Below the pieces are notes generated by a model that was not told where the DNA came from, did no database searches, and saw nothing but the letters and a program-made list of their open reading frames with translations. This document shows, in pieces, positions 44,488 through 54,800 of a stretch of DNA of 64,000 nt. Numbering within the stretch: position 1 is the stretch's first letter; each line of letters starts with the position of its first letter. The stretch comes from Littorina saxatilis. Lineage: Eukaryota > Mollusca > Gastropoda > Littorinimorpha > Littorinidae. The translations under genes and the position numbers were made by a program. The stretch covers positions 88,690,563 to 88,754,562 of the forward strand of contig NC_090246.1 of NCBI RefSeq assembly GCF_037325665.1, read 5' to 3'.

Positions 44488-45499
44488 ATGGTTGGGTACT
44501 CGCTCAGAACCCATGCAGAACCAATGCAAACCTGACAAAGTTATTTCTGAAAATCGTCTATTAATAATTTTCTCTCTCACCCTCTGTCACACACACACAA
44601 TAAACAATGCTAAACAAACCAACGTTTTTAGTATTATTGACATATTTTGTTTATTTTTTAAATACATGATTTTTCAAGAACATAAGATCGATATCAAAAC
44701 ATGAAATCAGAAAAAGCCAGTGTTTACAAGCCAACGAAATACCCGCTTATCAGTAGTCAACACACGACACAGATCAACTTTAAGTGATGCTACAACCAAC
44801 TGTTCATGACTCCAGGAATAGAGAACAGATCGAGGTAAACACTACATTTTTGGACGCATGTCCTGCAGTTTAAAGGGGCCGAGATTTTAGTATTGGTGTA
44901 GCCTTGGATTGATTCTTACAGATCTAATCCTATGGCTTGTTTGTACTCTTTCTGAGACTTTGACTGACTTGACAGCTGTTCAAATCCTCTGGAAACAACA
45001 GAAAGCAAAGCTTTGAAACCTACAAATCCCCTGCAGACCAAGTTGCAACATTAACAGTCTTTTACATGTTCAACTGGCACAATATACTTCCAACTTGAGT
45101 CAGGAACTGATGGTTGCAGCATCATTAACAAACTAAAAGCAGAAGCACTGAGCAGACATAATGGGACTGATACATTCGCAAATGATACAACAAAGGCACA
45201 TCAACAAAGAAAAAGAAACTGAAGGAGAAATGTCAAACGCTGGATCACCACCGGCCACCTAATTTAAACTTAAAGCTGTGGTCTATTTATGACTTTCCGG
45301 GGCTACGAGGTTGAAAAATAGGGACACAATCATGTACAGAATTCTGTACAGCAAACGCTACCCGAAACCCCACCTATACGGCGTGTATGACCTTGAGAGC
45401 TTCAGTCAACGCTTGAATTTTGCAGGGATAACATCCGGTTTGCTCTCTCAAGACTGATCATATTTTATCTTCAAGAGAGATCAAGGGGAAAAAATAAAC

Positions 45500-45572
45500 G
45501 CCCCGGCGAAGATTCGAACTCCCGACCTCGAGACTTCGTGTCTCATGTCCTAACCACTAGGCTACTGCTCCA
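45500..45572 (-). other. tRNA-like sequence in the left arm
   Basis: On the minus strand, AGCCTAGTGGTTAGGAC is an A box and GGGAGTTCGAATCTTC a B box, closed by CGCCGGGG. It is directed outward. It lies in an inverted arm with a partner on the other side, so I do not call a functional tRNA gene. Confidence 0.6.
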
Positions 45573-45965
45573 ATTGAGAAAAAGCAGGAAAAACATTGAT
45601 ATGAATTCATGTTATGTTATTCTTGAAGCAGCATGATTTATATCTCTATCCGCCCATTGTTCAGAAGTGAATACATGTATAACCATTTCTTAGATGTCTG
45701 GTTTCAACTGCACAGAGCTTTGGAGAGATTCAATTACTGTTCTTGTCATTTTCTTACATGTTGTAAATAGAGATATCGCAGCTATTTGCAAGGCGCGAAT
45801 GTTGTGTAGCATGACGGTGTAATCATGTACTGCGATTCCGTAAAACATGTTTGCAAATAAAGGCAAATTAAAATGTCAATTTTTACGTTTTTGCAACGCA
45901 TGAATGGTAATTCAAGCGTAGAATGATATAAAATTATCAATTTTTTATCTTTGACAATACTGGTG

Positions 45966-46043
45966 AAGTGGCCTAGCGGTTAAGACATCGGGCCCGACAT
46001 TTCGAGGCCCTGAGGCCTCGAGTTCGAATCCCTGCCAAGTCGT
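45966..46043 (+). other. tRNA-like sequence in the right arm
   Basis: GTGGCCTAGCGGTTAAGAC (A box) and CTCGAGTTCGAATCCCTGCC (B box) are followed by CGTTTATTTTTT, a possible Pol III stop. It is a diverged inverted copy of 45500-45572. Confidence 0.6.
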
Positions 46044-46268
46044 TTATTTTTTTCTGCTTGATCCTTCTTGACAATAATGCTCAGCTCTGCGAGAGCAAAC
46101 CAGATGTTACCACTGCAAAATTCAAGCGTTGACTGAAGCTCTCAAGGTCATACACGCCGTATAGGTGGGGTTTCGGGTAGTGTTTGCTATACAGAAATCT
46201 GTACATGATTTTGTCCCAATTTTTCAACCTCGTAGTCCCGGAAAGTCATAAATAGACCACAGCTTTAA

Positions 46269-46905
46269 GGTCTGATTTTGGACATTAAAGTCTGGAACTG
46301 AATAATCAAGAATTCTGTCAACCAAAATATTAAAACTTAAAAATCGCAAGACTATGACTCAAATTTTTGACAGAACATTTTAATCACTTGCTCTTTGTGC
46401 TAAAATCATGCAGTAAAACATACCAGTAAGACCAAGGCACCTCTACGAGTTACTTCACTAACATGATCTCATTCGCATCTTATTAAATTAAAACGCTTCC
46501 TCTACTTCTCAATCAACCCAAATCCATGAGTGGTGACAATTTTACATAATTTAACATAAAAGACAAATAATGTTTCACTAAAAACATTCATTTTGTAAAT
46601 GTTATGACAAGAAACTTTCTTCAGGACAATATAATTGCCCACAACTCATAAAAGTCATAATTTATGTAAACAAAATAATAATGGAGCTTAACAATGTTTT
46701 CATAAAATTAAAAGCATGTTAAGTATCCTCTTGGTTTTCAAGAAATTCTTGTAAGATGCTGTCTTCAACTTGTTCAAGTTAAAAGTTGTTTGTGTTGGTT
46801 TTAATTTTTTTCTTAATTTGTTTTCGTACGACCAGTCTTACCATTCCCAAAATAGTGTATCGATCTTCTTCTCTTTTATAAATTAACTTATGACAAGCAC
46901 AATCA
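46269..46905. other. Intergenic AT-rich stretch
   Basis: No gene or repeat recognised. Confidence 0.5.
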
Positions 46906-47128
46906 CAGTGCAACCCCCTCCTTTAAGGCCCCCTACCACCCAGCCCCCCCCCCCCCCCCCCCCCCACCTTTTTCAAGACCTTGCTTCTTCAGATGTTCTG
47001 TTCATAACCTCTGTAATAATAAATTAACCTTTGTGCTAAAATCATGCAGTAAAACATACCACTTTTCCCTCTTTTTAAAGACCGGATTTCCCCAGATGTT
47101 TGAAAGTCTTAAAAGGTAAGCTCCACTG
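46906..47128. mobile_element. MITE (CAGTG family), diverged copy
   Basis: The ends CAGTGCAACCCCCTCCTTTA and TCTTAAAAGGTAAGCTCCACTG resemble 15287 and 40836. The interior has a poly-C run at 46938 and a GTTCATAACCTCTG block shared with 15287. The TA flanks are no longer clear. Confidence 0.65.
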
Positions 47129-47166
47129 TTCTAGGGAGGTACATTTTTATTTGTCCCCCACTGCAG

Positions 47167-47244
47167 AAGAAGCAGAAAGTAGCATCAAATACCATTCCAG
47201 CTAGTAGTCAGAAAACTGATCTTGCTTCCTACACTCCGGTGTAA
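47167..47244 (+). CDS. Candidate alternative last exon of the pyrophosphatase
   Basis: After a pyrimidine-rich acceptor (TTTGTCCCCCACTGCAG), the phase-0 frame reads KKQKVASNTIPASSQKTDL and ASYTPV, then TAA. Joined to exon 9 it would give a 291-residue protein. The KVASNTIPASSQK part resembles the KAASDAIPPASPK segment near the C-terminus of the yeast enzyme, but the terminal tryptophan motif would be lost. A GTAAGT overlaps the stop (47241), so an internal 74-nt exon is also possible. Confidence 0.4.
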   Translation, partial: KKQKVASNTIPASSQKTDLASYTPV

Positions 47245-47938
47245 GTTACAGCATGTCACGAGAACCAAAGAGAAACAAAGAAGGAGCAGCAGACTCATGC
47301 AGAGAAGAGTTCACTAGGATGCTCACACACACTCACAAATAATCAAGAGTTTGACTTGTAAACACAGGCTGTGTTGAAGAGGCTCCAAAACATGTACACA
47401 TTACATACACATGCATCACAAATCTTAATCATTAGAAGACAAAACAAAACAAAAAAGAAAACAAAAGTATGTAACAGCTTCAAAGATTGTCATTTTACAT
47501 TTACATTCATTTTTCGAAGACGCGTCTCAGTGATTTCAAACACAAAACCTCAAGACCCATGGGCAGGCTCTAAAACACAGTTTGCATCACACAAAAACTG
47601 CTTGCACAAAACACTGGCACCTACACCCACACCTGTACCGACTACTGTTGTACACTGTACCGCTGACAGGTACGTTACAAAGTGTGCATATCAAGAGAGG
47701 AATGGTTCAATTCTTATCTCTCCTGCACCCAGTACTCTTGTAATCTGCTGTACGGTAACAAACAACAAAGCTTGTAGATGGGTTTTAACACAAAAAGGCT
47801 TGTCTGCGTGTTTGCTTGTTTACAGAAGAATATCTTTTAAAAATTCATCTTTATCGAGCAGTTACCAGAAGAGGTAAAACAAAAAAACAAAAAAATTAAT
47901 TAAAAAGTGCCTGGTCAAAGAAGCAATCGATTCAACTA

Positions 47939-48489
47939 CAGGGTGACCCAAAAAAAAGAGTACCCAAACAAAACGTCATAAATTGAACAAAAATAAAGCT
48001 ATCTTCATAAACATTTATTTACACACACAAGTAGCCTCTGCATGATTTGCACAGAAAATTTTAGCGTTCTAGCTTGTCTTTCAGGAAAGTTATGCTCATT
48101 CTACAGAACATGCTCCAAATGGCCTCCGCGCCGCTGCAGGCAAACTTGAACTCGCCGCGCAAAGTTATCAATCACCCGCACACACTCCTGTTGCGAGATT
48201 CCGCGAATGGTTGTTGTGATGGCTCTCTTGAGTTCTGTGATTGTCTGTGGGTTGTTCCTGTAGACGTTGTCTTTCGGGAACCCCCAAAGATAGAAATCTG
48301 GGGGATTTAAATCCGGGGGAGGCCATTTGGAGCATGTTCTGTAGAATGAGCATAACTTTCCTGAAAGACAAGCTAGAACGCTAAAATTTTCTGTGCAAAT
48401 CATGCAGAGGCTACTTGTGTGTGTAAATAAATTTTATGAAGATTGCTTTATTTTTGTTCAATTAATGACGTTTTTTTTGGGTCACCCTG
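47939..48489. mobile_element. Tc1/mariner-derived MITE, copy 2
   Basis: A 551-bp near-identical copy of 23848-24414, with TA flanks (47937-47938 and 48490-48491) and the same transposase fragment on the minus strand (48101-48371). Confidence 0.9.
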
Positions 48490-49917
48490 TAATAATGTCC
48501 AGTGCCAGAAATCTAATGCTCATGCAGGTCAATAACTTAACATATTTTATTTTCTCGTCTTCTCAGCAGTAAGGAAGTTTAGACTAAAGGCAATACAAAC
48601 GTTCACATGAACTGCGGTGTAGACCAGACAGTATTCACTACCTCTCATTAGGAAGAATCCTTCACACCAGTTAATTATTACTCTTACTCTTTTAAAGTCT
48701 ATAATAAAATCACTGAACGTCCTCCATTTTTGATTTTGGGGATTACAAGCTCTTTCATTGAAAGTCCGAGAGCTGAGTGTAGTAATAATCATCCACTGGA
48801 CAAAATACAAAAATTCATTCGGTAAAATCTCTTGCAAATACCTAAAATCATAATCAGTGCTGGCAAATATTCAAATCCATTCCCATACACATGCCGTTGC
48901 ACAGCCTATAAAAACTAATGAGTAATCCACTAAAAATAAGAGATTTGGGACAAATGATCCCTGTAACATTTTCTTCACAAATTTCTTCCATGTTGGTGAA
49001 AATACTTCTTGTGTTTCCATGAAAGTGCTGTTTTGCTCTGCTAATTAACAAATGTATTCATACATCCTTCCACATACATGATGATAATGCTGATTAGAGC
49101 ACCAGGCCATTTCAACGTTTGTAGTTGCAAACTCTTGTCAACTTTGCAGAAAAAATTCACATCTATGTTTTAATTCTTGCACATATTTCCACCAGCTTGT
49201 TGTATTGCGTAAAATGGTCTTCTGAAAAATACCTCCACTTTATTTAATTGAATCACAGATATTTTCAATGCATGAGTTTTGACGAGGGTGCTCGTTACAC
49301 TTACAAGGGTAAGAATGATCAAGTGTTTCGAGACATTGCATGAAAGCGATTGAAAGCAAGAATACTTCATCCACCTAGAAGTAATTTCCTTTTTCTGGTG
49401 TATTTCTTGAACTTCTGATTTCCGTGTCATCACTGCGTGTTAAAAATAGCTGCCATTGTGTTATTCGCACACCTATGAAACGCTTCCTCTTTGTTAACTT
49501 TTCTACCATCAACCATCATATCTAAAATGACAAAAATGATTCAAAAGGTGCTTCACCTTTCCATGAAAATTAAAAATCTATACATACAGTCACAAAATTA
49601 ATAACCGTAGTTAGCACTCGGCAAAATATCCAATGAGGTTAACGCATTTGATCAGCTGGTTTTGTCAATTAATTTAATCTACGCACGCTTTGAAAAATAC
49701 TAAACACAAGTCCCTACGTAGGATGTGCAAGACAGTTGACCAGACTGGCTTTATCATCTACTTTGTAGAGTAAGCCTCATCTGAGCAAAGGAGATCGAAG
49801 GATGAAAAGTTTATACTGTACACCCTATGATGAAGTTTGATCTAGGCACAATGCTAACCACAATGACAGCAAGTTTGGCAGACCCATCCCTGAACACAGT
49901 CACAAATATAATCAACT

Positions 49918-49945
49918 ACACACACACACACACCAAAACACATTT

Positions 49946-50020
<75 letters not shown>

Positions 50021-50032
50021 CACACACACACA
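49918..50032. repeat. (CA)n and (CT)n microsatellite
   Basis: A short CA run, then a long CT run (49951-50016), then CA again. Confidence 0.95.
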
Positions 50033-51220
50033 TTTCTCAGTATTCACTTTGTATCCCTACTCCCACAGTTTCAGTGACAGCACACACAGAACTCTCATTA
50101 AAACCCAAACAATGCTGCTTTTAAAAACTCAAACGTCCCGACATTAGCATCAAGTTACGTCCATAACTTTAACGACACATAAGACAATACAATACAATGC
50201 TCTCTATACCAAGGTACATTCTACATTTCAAATCAGGAGCCCGCACTGACAGAACAGCAAAGTTGTGAGAAATTAATGCGAGACTTTCACCACATATGGC
50301 CAATGGGCAGAAAGAGAGATGCGAGGTTTAAAAGTACATGATGAATCTGATCCGATGAGTTATATTTACAACGAGTCCGGCAGGCAGAAAAACGTCCTCT
50401 CTCCAGAACGATGTTGTAGAATTATCATACATAATTCACTGTCCACAAAATATCGGAAACAAAATGGAAAAGGATGATGAAACACAACTGTTACTGACAA
50501 TGCTTGTAATTTTATTTCTACTGTTTTTCATAGTAATCAATAACAGATGAGATGCCCAAGGTTTTGATGACTGCACTGATAATTCATTAATTGCTGTAAC
50601 GTGTCCACGAGGGGCTGACTCACTGGCCGCATACAGACAAAACCGACGTCGTCTGGGGGCACGTCCGTAGATACACTGAATACATTCGACGGCTGTGTAG
50701 CAGACTTTCAGCGATACAGGATTTTCGGCAGACCACTGCACAAGAAATCTTGGCTCCGTGGTCCAACCAAGAGAGAAGAGAGCACAGCACAAATCATGCT
50801 TTGCTGTACATTTTGAACATTCTGCTCACCAAAGTCCTTCTTTCCAAACATCACACGCTCTCACCTGTCAGTCACTCACAGTCACACTCAAGTTACGCAT
50901 GGCAGACATTCCTGTTTAGCTGAAGTTCTCTCGCTTCACAGTTTCAGTTCAATGTAAAGTCTTTTTTGTCCCTGTTTCTTTGAAGCTCGCCCTCCTTGAT
51001 TTTCAGTCTCGTTCAGAGTTCTCAAGTCGTGGGAGATCAACACACAGACACACAAGTCAACCACACACACAAAGGGTCTGCGTATTATGCTGGACACATC
51101 CTGTCTCTTCTCCTCCAGTCCCCCAACCCCCACCTCCCATCCCATCCTGTCTCTGGTGCAGACTGGGCTCAACCTTAACACTCTCCTGCAGAGATGTCAC
51201 CCATGTTAGCAGGGGCGTGG

Positions 51221-51352
51221 TCTGTGCTAAGCCACGCCCACTTGGAGGCCATGCCCACACTAAGCCTCGCCCACTTGGAGGCCACGCCCCACAAAGCCAC
51301 GCCCACAGCCCTACAGGGCCACACCCATGCAGAGACGACAGCCCACCAGTCC
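51221..51352 (-). promoter_or_regulatory. Cluster of CCACGCCC/GGGCGTGG boxes just after the TCF stop
   Basis: CACGCCC or a one-base variant occurs about eight times in 130 bases, with a duplicated CCACTTGGAGGCCA unit. The motif is that of KLF/Sp-type GC/GT boxes. It would be transcribed as GGGCGUGG repeats in the TCF 3' UTR. It could be a plain tandem repeat with no function. Confidence 0.45.
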
Positions 51353-51369
51353 AAAGCAGACGCCTACAG

Positions 51370-51844
51370 CTATGTGGCTGCCAAACTGGGCGAGGACATG
51401 GTCAGGGCTAAGGGATGTTCTATTTTGATGGGCGTCGACGTCAGCGCTTTGTCCATGGGCAGACGGTGGGGCGAGGACAAGGAGGCGTGAGGCAGGAGGC
51501 GCGAGAGGGGGTGGGGGTGGGAGTGAGAGGAGGAGAGGAGGGGGTGGTGGGCTGACGGCGCAGACGAGGTGGGGAAGCTGAGGTCCAGTTTAGCGCCAGT
51601 GTCCATCCCCACGTCCACCTCCTCCTCCTCCAGACAGAGGGGGGAGAGGGGGGAGTGCTGCTGACCAAAGGGGAGGCGTGCCGAGTGGTCGGGGCGAGGA
51701 CTGTCCAGCTCCATGTCGTGGGTGGAGTCTGTGTCACAGGTGGAGCGCTGGGAGCCAAAGCGTGACGAGTGGTCGTCATATTCCTCCTCCCCGTCCGTGC
51801 TGTCTCCGTCCTCTCGCAGATACCGGATACACTTCTTCTTTCGC
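51370..51844 (-). CDS. TCF7L2: TCF last coding exon: end of C-clamp and E-tail
   Basis: The acceptor is TGTGTCACAG before 51844. The split codon completes R, then [14 protein letters not shown] finishes the C-clamp with its last cysteine. The tail has an acidic DGEEEYDD patch, an [13 protein letters not shown] patch and His/Ser/Pro-rich stretches. It ends [18 protein letters not shown] with TAG at 51370-51372. PLALT resembles the PLSLT-type CtBP-binding motifs of TCF E-tails, which is inference. 157 residues. Confidence 0.93.
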
Positions 51845-54800
51845 CTGTGTCACAGAGAGCAATCATGCGATGGTTACAACTTGTTCTTTTCAATCATTAT
51901 CATGCTTCACACTCAAATCACAGTTAAACGCTGAGGTCTTACCAGCAGCACATAAAGCACTCTCACTTTATGTCTTCTTTCATCCGTTGCAAACAAAACA
52001 GCCACCAGAAACTGTTGAAGAAAGTTCAATTAAACCATGTATACAACAACAACATCACAGTCCGACTTCTGTTCTTGCCTCAACTGCAAAAGACGCTTGA
52101 GAAATATTCTCCTGCTATCTTCAATAAATGTTCAACAACAACAAATGTTTTTTTCCGATTCTCAACCCTCATAAAGCAAGACTATTAACCAACTCAATCA
52201 CAGCCCTTCTTTGGCCTCCATGGCAACAAAACAAAAATATGACGTAACATTTCTTTAAATAGTACTTCTTTCACCATTTCCTTCTATTTGAATTTCACAG
52301 GTAGTGTGCAAATTTTGAACTCGGTTTATCTGCAGCGTATTACTTTTATCAAAACTATAAAGAACATATGTATATGTGTCTCTTTGGGAGCTATATTTTG
52401 GGCAGGTAATGCCTTAAGAGATATATATATATGACCATAATATATTCACTACAGCTTAAGCCGACTTATATTGTGTGTAGAATACACATGCTGAACTTGA
52501 CAATTTATTCGGTTAATCTCAGAAGTCAAAATAGTTTTTATCAGGAATACAGGGACTGCAAACGAAAGATGACCTCCAAGACTTGTTTCCCTGTTCCATT
52601 CTTTTCATTCAAAACCTTTTTGTGGAGAATATCTATTTCATCTTTAAACAAGAAGAGCAAACGCTCGATCGAGTCACTTTCGCAGTTCTGAATATTATAT
52701 GAGGCATCAGATGGACAGGAAGAAATTGCTATTCACAACACAATGAGTCACGTTCACATAAAATTTGAGCCCGGTCACTTTTATAGTTTCCGAGAAAAGC
52801 CCAACGTTAAGTTGTGTGTTGCCGAACAGAAAAGGCTAGTTATCTCCCTTGTTTTTCTGATAACGTTCGTAAAAGGCTACAGATGTAAATACTTTGATGT
52901 AAAGAATAATCCTACAAAGTTTCAATCACATCCGATGAACTTTGTCAAAGATATAAAATGTCTAATTTTTCCTTTGACGCTGACCTGTGACCTTGAAAAA
53001 GGTCAAAGGTCAATGAAACCATCGTTAAAGTGTAGAGGTCATTGGAGGTCACGACTAAACAAAATATGAGCCCGATCGCTTTGATAGTTTCCGAGAAAAG
53101 ATATAAAATGTCTAATTTTTCCTTTGACGCTGACCTGTGACCTTGAAAAAGGTCAAAGGTCAACGAAACCATCGTCAAAGTGTAGAGGTCATTGGAGGTC
53201 ACGACTAAACAAAATATGAGCCGGATCACTTTGATAGTTTCCGAGAAAAGTCCAACGTTAAGGTGGTGTCTACGGCCGGCCGTCCGTCCGGCCGGCCGGC
53301 CGGACAGACTAACACTGACCGATTACATAGAGTCACTTTTTCTCAAGTGACTCAAAAAGCACATATAATGTACTGAGGAAAATCCTTCAATTGAAACTAT
53401 GAAAAAAGAAAGGTTTAAGGTTGCTTTTTTCTTGGGGAAAAATGCCTGTGGCACTCTTTGAAACTTTGCTTTTGGTTAAAATGATAAATTCAAGGATTCG
53501 TTTTGACCTTTTTATTTAGTTAGCCTGCCTACACCTGCCGCATGAAATGAATACACTATTGACTAACTCAAAAACTTAAAATGTCAGTAGCTATAAATAA
53601 TCTGCTCATATGAGCAATATAATCTGCTTTCAGCAGCAAATGAGGAAACCTGAAACGTATTAGCATTTACTACACACCATTAAAAACAACAAACAATGGC
53701 CTAAGTCATATCTTCTGCAACATGTGCAGGGAAACACCTACAGATAAATTATCACAGCTGGTGGAAACTGAATACGTTTACACTGTTTTAACCATGGATA
53801 CTGGTGTCAAGTTACAGCCACACAGCTAGAAAGAAAGTACAATGCGTTCCATATAGGACTGCTGCTGAGTTAGTACAGAATGGGACTTCAATTAATTAAA
53901 ACCCACAGTTTAGTTAGTATGTTTTCCATGAATGGACAATACGTCAATACACTGGTCATCTACATGGCAATAACTGTCACATAAATATGTTTACATGGTC
54001 AATCTACCGCCACAATAAGTCAATACACTGGTCATCTACATGGCAATAACTGTCACATAAATAGAGAATACTACATGGCTTGCTGTGTCATACCAGATTT
54101 ACACGAGTTGTTTTTTTAAATATTGAACTGCGAGCAAAAGCGAGCTGTTCACTATTTGAAAAAGCAACGAGTGTAAATCTGGTACGACACAGCAAGCCAT
54201 GTAGTATTCTGTTTATCCTACATTCTGTACTTACGTGTATTTTACTGAAAATGTCTTGCAGACGAGGCAGCTAAATTGAAGACGCTTGTTTTGGAACCTC
54301 GATCTCTTCTAAAGCCTCGTGCAATCTATTACGTCAAAGCAAAGAAACGTCACTCTGAAAGTGTGGCGTGACGTGTTAGTTCTAAAGATTCATCGAGGGT
54401 AATTAGCGAGCGCAATTTTTGTTTCTATAATGACGTTTGTCTCGGTGACTTTGGCATCATAAGCAGTGAAAAAACAGGTCCCTGCCAGACTTGCTTGACA
54501 TGACCTCATTTACATGATATACACACATGTGATTTGAACGATTATTATCTCACGGGTGTCTCTCTCACGTATGTAGGATAAATATGTTTACATGGTCAAT
54601 CTACCGCCACAATAAGTCAATACACTGGTCATCTACATGGCAATAACTGTCACATAAGTATGTTTACATGGTCAATCTACCGCCACAAAAAATGTATCAG
54701 TAAGCAGATTAGGAATGGAAGTGTGCACTTATGTTTTACAGCATACAACAAACTAACAAAATTAAGGTGCATGAATAGGATACAATATTTTAATTTAATA

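Larger units (their letters stand above)
45274..46264. mobile_element. TTAA-flanked fold-back element, ~300-bp inverted arms
   Basis: The ends AGCTGTGGTCTATTTATGAC and its complement are flanked by TTAA (45270-45273 and 46265-46268). The arms, about 45274-45575 and 45963-46264, are diverged inverted copies. Each contains a tRNA-like head oriented toward the nearest end. The unrelated centre (45580-45960) encodes nothing visible. TTAA flanks fit piggyBac-type or similar insertion. Confidence 0.8.
48492..51369 (-). other. Downstream region and probable 3' UTR of the TCF gene
   Basis: AATAAA occurs on the minus strand at 50511-50516 and 48546-48551 as possible poly(A) signals. A CA and CT microsatellite lies at 49918-50032. 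The rest is unique-looking. The end of the transcript cannot be set from sequence alone. Confidence 0.4.

Noticed and set aside
50980-51893. Several overlapping 60-150-codon frames on both strands around the TCF last exon
   Set aside because: They are shadow frames of a GC-rich coding exon and its UTR. Only the frame continuing the C-clamp is supported.
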